Origin: Lateolabrax maculatus | Taxonomy: Eukaryota > Chordata > Actinopteri > Acropomatiformes > Lateolabracidae | Reading direction: 5' to 3' | Assembly: GCA_031216445.1 (NCBI GenBank) | Contig: CM062206.1 | Location: 26,441,501-26,505,500 of the forward strand | Length of the DNA stretch: 64,000 nt | Shown: positions 23,335-34,100 of the stretch, piece after piece | Layout of the letters: each line of letters begins with the position of its first letter | Position numbering within the stretch: position 1 is the stretch's first letter | Notes under the pieces: generated by a model | What the model saw: the letters and a program-made list of their open reading frames with translations, nothing else | The model's database searches: none | Told to the model about the DNA's origin: nothing | Position numbers and translations under genes: made by a program

Positions 23335-25484
23335 GAGTGTTGCAGCAGAGTGACATTGCGCCAGAAACAGATATGGTTCTGAGACATCGTTACTCAACGT
23401 AAAGTGAAAATACCAACTACAGCTAGTTGAATAGTTTTATAGCTGTTTTTTTATTTGTTCTAATGCAAAGGCCAATATTCTGCCCTCTCTGCTTTTGGAA
23501 GGGTGCGGGCTAGAGGCATTCTAGAGGCAACCTTTCCCACTTGCGGCAGGATTTTTTAAAATAAAAAACATTAAATATGAACATTTCTACCATTTCTATG
23601 CAATTTTACGATTTTTGATGAAATTGTAGTCTGGCTAAAACAAATAAGCAGGAACATCTGTCTAAATCAGTCTAAACTGTGGTAAACATTAATGAAACCA
23701 AATATAAATATATGTGCTACCATCTGGCCTATACATGTGGGCGGCTGCTTTGCTTAAGTAGTCGTGAGCCATAGGGTCCCACCTGCCAAATGTGATTAGG
23801 GTTACAGAGTTGCAGCTTTGTTTCCAGGAAAAAAACACAGAAGGAGAGTATAAGAAAATCTATTAATCTGTGAACCCAGATTATCAGGATTTCCTAGGCC
23901 TACCAGTGTCACAATTTCTCCCACATGGTTTGTGGGAAATTCTATTGGCAAGGTTTGATGTCAGAGCAAATGTTCATAAATGGTTACCCACGTCACAACT
24001 ACTATGGGGTTTCCTCCCAGTGGGGGGATTAGTCCTTCACATGTGTACACACATGATCTATCATTGCCTCAGTCTCTCTTTTTCTTTCTGAGCCCTGCAA
24101 TGAGCACTACATGAGCAGAGCTGTGACGCACCACATGTCACATGATATCAACACTCCACTGCTGCTGTATTATGTGCAGACTAGATAGGCCAACATTTGT
24201 TGGTATGAATCACATTGTTGTTTGCGATGTGTGCTTTATGCTTGAGCTATTTGTATGCTGCCTAGCAGCAGCAAAACTAGCATAGAAGAGTGAGAGCCTT
24301 CTACTGTAAAGGTAGACTATAAGACTGTATCATAGCTATAATATGAGTGAGTGATAATGCTGTGCCCAATTAAAAAACTTATATTTTACTTCCTCTACTG
24401 TCACTTCCTTTATTCCACAGTACCCTGTGATTTTTATAACTATAATACCTATTCTCTCCTAGGCATGAAAAGCAAACCTGAGGCATCTATTTTCAATTCC
24501 CATCTAATTATGCCTTTCTTACACTGCTGCATTGTGTGCTATCAAAATAGCAAATAAATTGGCAGAGCATTTCTTCCTTCAATGGATTCATGAATAAAAC
24601 ATCAACGATTTTAATGCAAGCAATAATCAAAAATTTGATCCATATGAGAAAAAAATTTCATCCTACTTTGTGTATCTACATGGAGTAATGAGAAAAGCAA
24701 AAAATATACCCTTATGATTTAATATAATAGACTTAGTAGTTGGAGTTATTTTAGGCAGCTAAACTCACAATACAAAATTTCACCACTGACAAGAGACACT
24801 TAGAAGAGCAGCTTAAAATTATGTTGACCACAACAGTGAATTTAGGGGCTAAAGCTTTGTAGATAGTACATACATTTGGCAATTTAGCTATTTTGTCTAC
24901 CTAAACAAGACCTCGGACCTTTTCAGAACCCAGCTGGATTATCATGACATTCCTTTGATCCAGACCTAAGTAGTAAAACCTTGAAAGCCTCTAATCTGTG
25001 CTTGTTGTGGAATCTCAAAAATAAAGAAGTGTGTCTCCTACATTGTGTTTAGTTTCCTTTGGTGACTTTGGTGACCTAACCCTAACCCTTATTTAACCAT
25101 TTCCACCTCCATGAGCATAAAAAATAACAACTAGCATAGATTATATGTTTTATTATTAGTAGTATTATATTACAATACTCAAGTACAACTACAGTGTGCA
25201 TTTTGACTTCTGGGGAATCTTACTTGAAGGACTGCTAGTCAGTATACTAGTCTGTCTGCTGTATTATAACATATAACATTTTTGTCTTAATTGTCTTAAT
25301 AATCTAGTGTAGTAAACTGGCTTTGGTTTATTGGATTTAACCATTGGTATTAGTAAATCGTGCTGTGTCAGGTAATTATCATTTAAACTATTCTTATATT
25401 CTACTATATTCTGTTATGAAGTTGGGTTGTGAAAGCTATAGGGTTACTTGCTCAAAGCGTTTTGGTGAACTAATCTTAAAACTA
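23335..25484. other. AT-rich stretch, nothing recognised
   Basis: Only short frames without family resemblance, and no inverted or direct terminal repeats noticed. A CCTAACCCTAACCC stretch near 25076 is two telomere-like units, too short to mean more. Confidence 0.4.
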
Positions 25485-25756
25485 GTTAAGTCAAGTCAAT
25501 TTTATTTGTATAGCTCCAAAACGTAACAAAAGTTATCTCAAGATGCTTTTCACATAAAGTAGGTCTAGACCATACTCTTTAAAATATTATTTACAGAGAC
25601 CCACCATGAGCAACCACTTGGCAACAGTGGCGAGGAAAAACTCCCTTTTAACAGGTAGAAACCTCGAGCAGAACCAGGCTCTGGGTGGGCGGCCATCTGC
25701 ATCGACCGAGTTAGGTTGAAAGGGGAGGAGAGGAGAGAGACCAGGAGGAGAGTCAC
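25485..25756 (-). mobile_element. L2-type LINE 3' tail
   Basis: Reversed L2 tail and 3' untranslated region (TCAAGTCAATTTTATTTGTA to the GGGGAGGAG block), matching 15041-15320 and 42136-42400. No coding part. Confidence 0.85.
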
Positions 25757-27029
25757 TAGTGTAGGGTTAGGAGTCCTTATATATTTACTAATTAGAGTTC
25801 CTAAATAAATGTGATATAATATCATCTATATTATTCTGTAATGGAAGCGACAGGGCATGTGGTTTATTATTAAAACATTCCCATTTGGTTGAGCCTCCCC
25901 TGGTTGCCGCGGTAACCACACAGCAACCTTCAACCTTATAGAATCCAACATGTTGTTCTCTTTTCTGCCACCAGAAGTCCCTCATCACCATTCTATTTGG
26001 GTGCAGTCAGGAGTCCCAAAGCAGCTTCTGAATTGTTTTACTGTATTTCATATCATACTATGGTCTGCACTGGATATGTAATCATTAATTGTTACACACA
26101 GGGCTTATAGATCTTTGACTAAGTAGTCAAAGATCTATAAGAACATGGTTAACACAGATCCATAAGCCATGGAAATATGCAACATAATGGAAAGTAAAGA
26201 AAACAACGTCTCTGTGAAAACTAATTTCAAATGTTGATGTATCAAACAGCTGCTGTCATTAACCTATATTTATGTTGACTTTGTTAGACGATGTCATGGT
26301 CATAAAACATAGATTTAATCAGCAGCCAGCATCCTACAATGACTGCCGGTTAACAGATAGTATTTATGAGCCATTCCGAAATCTGTTTGTATCTATTCCG
26401 TTCATGTAATAAGATGAACTGTGTGGGGAATTTGGCTGCATTAAAATATAGTATATGTGATCACAGAGAACAGGAGTTAACAGAGGTTTTACAGGCAGTG
26501 TCTGCCCGACCTTGAAGGAAGACAACATTCTGTCATCTCTAACTTTCTGCGCAATCACTCATTTCAATATCTCCACAGCCAATCACTCAGCTATTGTCGT
26601 TAACCTGTATTTATTTTGATTTGACTACCACCATGGCACAGCAGCTTGGATGACATTTGAGCAGCAAATAGCACTACGCTATTTCTTCTGTGTTAGGTTG
26701 TTTGACAATAGAGCAGAAAAACATGTAAATGAGATCAATAATATTGTGAATTTTGCTGCCTTAAATACAGTAAAGATGAGAGTAGAGCAGGATCAGAGAG
26801 CAGGAGGGACAGGATCGAGGTTTAACAAGCGTTCATTAGAGTACCAGGCTCTGGTGCCTTTCCTAAACTTGACTTTTTGGAACTCTGAGTGTAAAAATAA
26901 AAATAAAAAATCATTATTGAAAAGATGGGTCTTGGTTTAGTTATTAATGGTAAACGTGATCTAATACTGTAGATTTCGTCCACTATTACCTACATTGAAC
27001 GCGCATTAGGAAGGCATCTTTTCAATGTA
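25757..27029. other. Non-coding stretch with one perfect palindrome
   Basis: Apart from the 18-bp inverted repeat at 26104-26141, no gene, repeat boundary or element is recognised. Confidence 0.4.
26104..26141. repeat. Perfect inverted repeat, 18-bp arms, 2-bp spacer
   Basis: Left arm CTTATAGATCTTTGACTA at 26104-26121 and its exact reverse complement at 26124-26141, separated by AG. No second copy was seen in the window. Confidence 0.9.
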
Positions 27030-27640
27030 CAAGATTCATTTATTTGTCATTCAACAAAGGGTTGCACAAAAAATGCAAGTTCTTGTCCCATCATGCTCCA
27101 CATGAAAATATTTTTTTTACGCTGGAGTGCAGAGGATGAGTTAAGAAGTCTCAGCCTGAGGAAAGAAGCTGCTCTGTAGTCTGGTGGTATGATGGATATG
27201 ATGTATCTGGTGGATACTTCTGTATCCCTTGCCAGGCGGCAGCAGGGGGAACAGGCTGTTGCTGGGGTGGGTTTGATCTTTTAATATCCCTTGGGCTCTG
27301 AGCAGGCTTCTCACCTCACCAATATCACTGATACTCCAATACCAATGATGTTCTGGTCGGTTTTAATCATCTGCTGCAGAGCTTTCCTGTCCTGGACTGT
27401 GCACATTCTATGCCAATTTGTAATGTTTCCACCCAGAATGCTTTCTATTGCTCCTTCGTAAAAGTTCACAAGAACTGCGGACAGGAATTTTACTTTGTTA
27501 AGTTTTCTTACAGGTACTATAATTATGAATCCCGGGAAAATCCAAAGGATGTGATGTTTATGCACGTTCCTGAATGCTTTGCCTCTGTTCAGCTCCCCTG
27601 CTGTGCTTACAGTGTGCAACACTATCTAATGTTAGTTTAG
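27030..27640 (-). pseudogene. Second LINE family (CR1/Rex-like), RT C-terminal remnant
   Basis: On the - strand a frame at 27311-27622 reads NFYEGAIESILGGNITNWHR and VQDRKALQQMIKTDQNIIGI, the thumb/C-terminal region of CR1/Rex-type LINEs. Downstream on that strand, near 27230, LFTLLPSGRRYRS-type sequence is recognisable in decayed form. The RT core is missing. It is probably part of the same element as 29427-30010, with an L2 now between them. Confidence 0.65.
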
Positions 27641-27921
27641 AAATGTAGTTTGCTTAGGTCAACAAACAGCGGGTGTAGATTCCAGATATTAAATAGGTGC
27701 ATGTAAAGTTTATTAAATCTCTTTCTCTACCTCAAGTAGATCTGGCAGACAGAGCACATATGGTACCTACACTGGCATTCACCATAAGAAACCACCATAA
27801 GAAAGAGTCCAACACATGCACAAGCAGAGCTCCAGCCGCCGCTCCGCTGTCCAAAAGAGCACTGAGCCCACCTCCAGCAGCCGGACCAGGAAGATAACAC
27901 CATATTGTTGCCTTACTTGGT

Positions 27922-29426
27922 TTCTGTCAGAGTGTAAACAAACCCACTCATTTTTTTAACCATACCCTCGATCTTGTTCTGTCATATGGAATCAAAATTG
28001 AAGATTTAAAAGTCTTCCCACAAAATCCTGTCTTATCAGACCATTATTTAATAACTTTTGAGTTTATATTACTGGACTATAGGCCATTAGGCAGACATTC
28101 CTTCAGTAGATGCCTGTCTGATAGTGCTGTAGCTAAATTTAAAGAAGCGATTCCATCGGCATTTAATTCAATGCCATGTCTCAATGTAACGGAGGACTCC
28201 TATGCTAACTTTAGTCCCTCCCAAACTGATCATCTGGTTGATAGTGCGGCAGGCTTGCTGCGAATGACTGTTGATTATATTGCCCTATCAAAAAGAAAAT
28301 AATAAAACAAAAGAGGTTAGCTCCATGGTATAACTCCTTAACCCGCAAATTAAAAGAAACATCGCAAAAATTAGAAAGGAAATGGCGTTCCACCAAACTG
28401 GAGGAAACTCATTTAGTTTGGCAAGATAGTCTTAGAACATACAGGAAGGCCCTCCGTAATGCCAGAGGAGCCTATTATTCCTCACTAATAGAGGAACATA
28501 GGAACAACCCTAGGTTTCTTTTCAGCACTGTAGCCAGGCTGACACAGAGTCAGAGCTCTGTTGAGCCATGTATTCCCAGAGCGCTCAGTAGTAATAACTT
28601 CATGAGCTTCTTTGATGATAAAATTCTAACTATTAAAGAAAAAATTCATCATCTTGTGCCCTCAGCCAGTTCAGATACATCTTCAAGTACAGGAACCTCA
28701 GGAACCTCAGAAGCAGCTGTAGAACCAGATTTATACTTAGACTGTTTTTCTCCAATTGACCTTTACCAACTAACTTCAATGATTTTTTCGTCTAAACCAA
28801 CAACCTGCCTCTTAGATCCCATCCCAACTAGGCTGCTTAGAGAAGTTTTACCCTTAGTTAGCACTTCTTTGCTAGACATGATCAATCTGTCTTTATTAAC
28901 AGGCTATGTACCACAGTCCTTCAAAGTAGCTGTAATTAAACCTCTTCTTAAAAAGCCTACGCTTGATCCAGGGGTTTTAGCTAATTATAGACCTATATCT
29001 AACCTTCCCTTTCTCTCCAGAATCCTTGAGAAAGTGGTCGTTAATCAGTTATGTGACTTTCTAAACAGCAATAGTTTATTTGAGGATTTTCAGTCAGGAT
29101 TTAGGGAATATCATACCACAGAGACTGCACAGGTGAAAGTGACAAACGACCTTTTGATTGCAAAGGATTTGTCTCTGTACTTGTTCTGTTAGATCTTTGT
29201 GCCGCTTTCGATACCATTGACCATTGTATCCTATTACAGAGACTGGAGCATTTGATTGGCGTCAAAGGACCCGCACTAAGCTGGTTTCAGTCGTATTTAT
29301 TAGATAGATTTCAATTTGTCCATGTAAATGATGAATCCTCCGTGCACACGGAAGTTAGTCATGGAGTTCCGCAAGGTTCGGTGCTCGGACCACTTTTATT
29401 TACCTTGTATATGCTTCCTTTAGGCA
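27922..29426 (+). mobile_element. L2-type LINE, endonuclease end to RT palm
   Basis: Codes for the endonuclease C-terminus (LSDHYLITFEF type), the linker, then 28602-29192 (MSFFDDKILTIKEKIHHLVP to SGFREYHTTETAQVKVTNDL) and 29252-29426 (VKGPALSWFQSYLLDRFQ, PQGSVLGPLLFTLYMLPLG). It ends at CTTTAGGC, the same nucleotide where the L2 at 17961-18204 ends. No YADD box, C-terminus or tail. Confidence 0.9.
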
Positions 29427-30010
29427 GGTTTTGGTCCTGATGGACGCAGCTGTGGAGAGGTACAGACCCCTTCTGTAGTGGGGGGGGGGGTGAAGATGGT
29501 GGGCTGGAGCTGGTGGAGGGAGTCACGAGGGATGGTGTCAGGACTGTCCTATTGTCTTTCAAAACGATAGTAGAACTTGTTCAGGTTGTTGGCCAGGCGC
29601 AAGTGGTTAGCAAAGTGGGGGGCTCTTGTTTTGTAGTTGGTGGAGAGAGAATTGTTGGCTGAGAACTGGTGTTGGTGTTTCTCAGAGTACAAACGTTTAG
29701 CTCCTCTCACCTCCTTGCTAAACCTGTACTTAGCATCTTAAAAGCTGACTCTTTCTGCACTACTTAATTTCTGCCTGTATGCAGGAATCAGGTGGACCAT
29801 GACGTGGTCAGAGTTTCCCATTGCAGCTTGGGAGACTGTGTGGTAGGCCCTGCTGACTGTGGTGTAACAGTGATCCAAAGTATTGTCCTCTCTGGTGGGG
29901 CACTTAATAAACTGTCTGTATTTGGGGAGTTCATGTGTGACATTTCCTTTGTTAAAGTCACTGGGGACAATAACTAAGGAATTTGTCCACTCCTCGCACA
30001 GTATCTGGTC
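29427..30010 (-). pseudogene. Second LINE family (CR1/Rex-like), endonuclease-RT linker remnant
   Basis: Read on the - strand: KYRQFIKCPTREDNTLDHCY-type sequence (endonuclease end), AAMGNSDHVMVHLIPAYRQK (the SDH catalytic region), then after a stop TNYKTRAPHFANHLRLANN and LNKFYYRFERQ (linker). These are standard motifs of the family that ends in the C-terminal remnant at 27030-27640. Stops and a poly(G) run show decay. Confidence 0.7.
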
Positions 30011-30800
30011 GGTGAGCGTTTAGGGGTCAATTCACAACAATTCATATTATGTTTTATGCAAAAGCAATTAAATTGTTAATGTACATTTATTGCATACAAC
30101 CAAGACTTAAAGGTATAATTTTAAACTTTATTAAAACATTGAATTGTGTGAAGGACAGCTTTACTGATAGCTGCAGAGATTAGTAACAAACCCCTTTGCT
30201 GCAGCTTGTGAGTTCACATAGATTGTTAGTTTCTCATTTCTACATCTGTCATTGCACACTATTTATAAAAGAAAAAAAGTGTATGTATACACACACATAC
30301 TGTACATACTGTATATATAATGAAGCACCTACATCTTGGTAACATGGTGATATAGAGAACACTATTGACTTTACATCCATCTCTCCATCTAATCGCTTTA
30401 TTAATCTATGAACTACTCTATGTTTCTGTGTACTTGCGTGTTCTTCTTTGTTTTCTGTCACTATGTGTTTTATGTATTTCTCAGTTTGTGTGCTTCTACA
30501 GCATCTGTGACTCACAGACAAACAAGACAGCGGGTGGTGTGTGATGTAATATGGGGCACATATAAGTCTGCTGTCTGCTGGATCTACCTGAGGAGGAAGC
30601 AAAACTGGGAAACAGGAGACAAATCACTGGCAAACAGGACCCCTATTGGGCTTAGAGATGTCTAAATATGCATACTGAAACTTTTCTCTGGGCTTTAAAG
30701 AGTGCAGAAGTTGAGGCATTTTCTTCATGGTATTTCTCTAAGATACTGAAGCTATAAAGATTTTATGACCATTTTTGTTCATACTAAGAGAGCATTTAAT
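30011..30800. other. Upstream region of the FGF gene
   Basis: AT-rich with a short CACA/TATA stretch at 30290-30320. No mobile element recognised. Distal regulatory sites may be here but none can be named. Confidence 0.35.
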
Positions 30801-30806
30801 TGGGCT

Positions 30807-30814
30807 TATAAAAA
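30807..30814 (+). promoter_or_regulatory. Candidate TATA box of fgf4
   Basis: TATAAAAA about 50 bp upstream of the start codon. A start site 25-30 bp downstream would leave a 5' leader of about 25 nt. The position is plausible but a chance match is possible in AT-rich DNA, and an upstream non-coding exon cannot be excluded. Confidence 0.4.
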
Positions 30815-30861
30815 CACAGTAGTTGTGTGTCTATATAATTCCCAGGATTGGTGAGTAAAGG

Positions 30862-31153
30862 ATGTCATCGTCAAGGTCCAAGCTCCCTCTTCTTTTGTAT
30901 GGGATCCTCCTGTGCAGCTCCTTTGCTCATCTTCAGGTCATCAACAGTAAGAGACAAACCATACGTAGTGCCGGGTCATTGGTTTGGGCTACCGGCAGCT
31001 CCTGGGACAAGAGGGAGGTGACAGCTAGAGATGGAGAATACCTGCTGGGGATAAAGAGACTAAGAAGGCTTTACTGTAATGTGGGCATCGGCTTCCACAT
31101 TCAGGTCTTACCAAATGGGAAGATCAAAGGCGTGCATAATGAAAACAGATACA
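30862..31153 (+). CDS. fgf4: fgf4 coding exon 1
   Basis: 292 nt, 97 codons plus 1 nt, with signal peptide and first trefoil strands. Donor CA|GTAAGT. Reading on into the intron adds a false tail after NENRYS. Confidence 0.9.
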
Positions 31154-34100
31154 GTAAGTATTTTGTCATTCCCTGTTGAAATCCATAGCAAGTAACAGTG
31201 GCACTAGTGTGAACATTTAATCTTTGCCATTTTTATGTTATTAAAAAAGCAAATATCAAGACTTAAATAACTAAAGATAATTTTTTGGACTATTTATTAT
31301 TATTATTCATCATAACTTTTAGCAATGATTTAAACACAGAGAATCAGTCAACAGTGATCACTGCGCAGTGCTTGTCGGTTAGATTTCTGTATGACTTTTG
31401 TATGAATTTCTGTATGATCCCACCTTGCTGTTTATACTGATAACTTTGTGAGATCAAGGCAGCTGTAATTATTGAACCCAGGTATCACAGTGGCTATCCA
31501 CTAACTGCAGGATCCTACCTGGGCATGAAGGGAAACAAATGGCTTTCTACTGATCTGATAGCTCATTAGGTCAGATGTGTGACCAGAAACATTACGTTTA
31601 ATAGAAAATCATGTTTTTCTAATTGTAAAAATTTTGATTTGATTAGTTTTGTTGATTTGATTCTTGTTTTGTATTGTGAAGGTTTACTGTGTTGCTTAAT
31701 GACAATTTTTAGGAATCAAACAGGGTGATTGGGTGGTTGGTAGTCAGCCTGCTGTAGGCAAACCATTATGATTGCTACATGAACTTCTATCTAAAGATTT
31801 GTTAGTAATATAAAGGTTCAAATGTAGATCCTGCCATGATAATCAGAGATAAACCCCCCTTAACTGGCAGTATGACATTTGTTTTTGGATCTGTTGTCTG
31901 TTATACTTGTATGTATCCGTCTCATATCTAGTAGGTTAACAGTATTAGAAATATTGATTCTTTATTTTTCTTTTCCACTACAATATTATGATATTAAAAT
32001 ATTACACTCATATTTAATAATACATTTTGATGGCCTATGTCTTAAGGTGGCCTGGAAGCTTGCAATCCTTACAAACGTAAAAGCCTAGACTCTTACAGCC
32101 TCTATTTTTTAAAGAATCAGTGGTAGAGTGGAAGTGAACACATTTACACTGAAAGTGAAAGCAGAGATGTTTGTGTTGTTCACAGTTGGCACTCACCCCT
32201 TTCAACAGATGAATGTAGTCTGTGTGAAGGTAGAAATTATTCCTAAACGCTAGTCAGAAATGGATATGACACAAAGTTTGGGGAAAATAACATGGACATA
32301 CTGCTTCTTCTGACTGCCACAGTCTGGATATGAAAGTGCTGTGTCGAGTAGCTTAAACCCAGCAAGAATACTTGCTTACTTGTGATTTACAGGTTTTTAC
32401 AATTCAAGTCACATTTCTCTGAGTACACTAATGCAACCTTTCTTTGGCCACTTTTGCTTAGGTTAATTCCAAGAACTCAAAATCAATCGTAAAGTAAAGG
32501 TAATTCCAGTAATGCAATGCAAAACTATACATATTCACTATATGTACTTGTATAGGGGAGCTACATATAGAACTAAACCAGTGCTTGTCAAACCCTGTCT
32601 TCTGCATTTCTCATCCACATCACACCTTCAGTTCTCTCTTGCATTACACCTGGGAAATGATCTTTCTGATGCCTGATCCATCCCTACAATCTTCTGCAGA
32701 TACATGTCTACACATCGAACATTCACTGTGTCCAAAAGGGACATCTGATCATGTGGACGGTGGTCAGAAACTGTCCACCTCCATGAGGAAAAGAATTCCT
32801 CTATGGGGTTGAGGAATGGAGAGTAAGGTGGAAGGAAAAGTTCTAAGCTGTAAACGTCTCTGTGACTGGAAGAGAATGGAGAAACTGTGAACTCAGGGCT
32901 TCAGGAGCTTTGCAAACACAATGGATGAGTAACAAACAACATTTCTGGCATCTTGAGTATAGTTTGTGATGTTAATTCTGAAAGAATTCGAGTCAGCAGT
33001 TTGAGTCAAGCACAGAGGCTAGAAATGTGTAGCTTGGAAAATAGCAAAATGGGGCTCTGAATATGATGTATTTACTGTTTTTCAAACCACAGATGGGACA
33101 AGATTTAGCTAGTATGCTAACAGGTTAGCATATGTTCCACTACAGAATAAACAGTGGTAGATTGTCCGCTCCGTAGCCCTGCGGCAGTGAGCCTGCTGCG
33201 GGGTAAAAGAGCGGAGTGCTCGACCCCGGCCAAGTAATAGATGTGGAGTGCAAAGAGTCAGTGTGGTACATCTGATGAAAATGGAAACTTATCAGTTCTG
33301 TGAGTCTGGCAAGTGACAGATGTCCAAATCACCTTCTAAAAACGTTTTTAAAGTGGATTGACTTTTAGTGTAAATGTGTTCAGTTCAACTTGGATGATGA
33401 AGCATTATTAATGTCCCCTTTTCTTTTTTGTTATATTCTATCTGCTGCTGATCATTTTCATGTTTCATCCCAGGCCTTCTAGAGATTTCCCCAGTGGAGA
33501 GAGGAGTGGTGACTCTGTTTGGGGTGAGAAGTGGTCTCTTCATTGCCATGAGCGACAAAGGGAAACTCTATGGCTCGGTAAGAACTGATTGGGACTTGTT
33601 AATTTGATAATAAGATGTATGAACTGAACTAAAATTTTCAAACAGGCATTTTTGCATTTAACAACATGTATTATTTATAATATTGATACTGATCTAAGAT
33701 CAAACTGCATCATCTCCATGCTGGAATGTGTTAGGTGAGGGTCACTGATTTCTTTCACATTTTAGTACTGGAGCACAGGTGGACTTTGCATAGAGCCACT
33801 CCATATCTTTATGCTGTAAACTGCTGTTGGTATTATAACTTTGCTGAGGTCTGAAATAAATTCACCCACCTAGGAAATGCTGTGAAACTGGCTTGACCCC
33901 AGGAGGCATTATATTGCTGATTGCTGCAATCGTCATAGGGTCTGCTTTGAGTCCCTTTTCAGCAAACAAATAGCAAAAATAGCTCAACTCCCCAAGCCTG
34001 AACCTACAACAACTGGCTGAACCTGAGGGCTCCATGTAACTGGTGGTACTATAAGTAGAGTGATAAAGGGATTATGTTGACAGGAGAAAACTTAATACCT

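Noticed and set aside
25070..25090. Telomere-like CCTAACCCTAACCC
   Set aside because: Only two units; too short for an interstitial telomere.
33177..33240. Possible tRNA-like GC-rich block in fgf4 intron 1
   Set aside because: No A and B boxes or cloverleaf that could be drawn.
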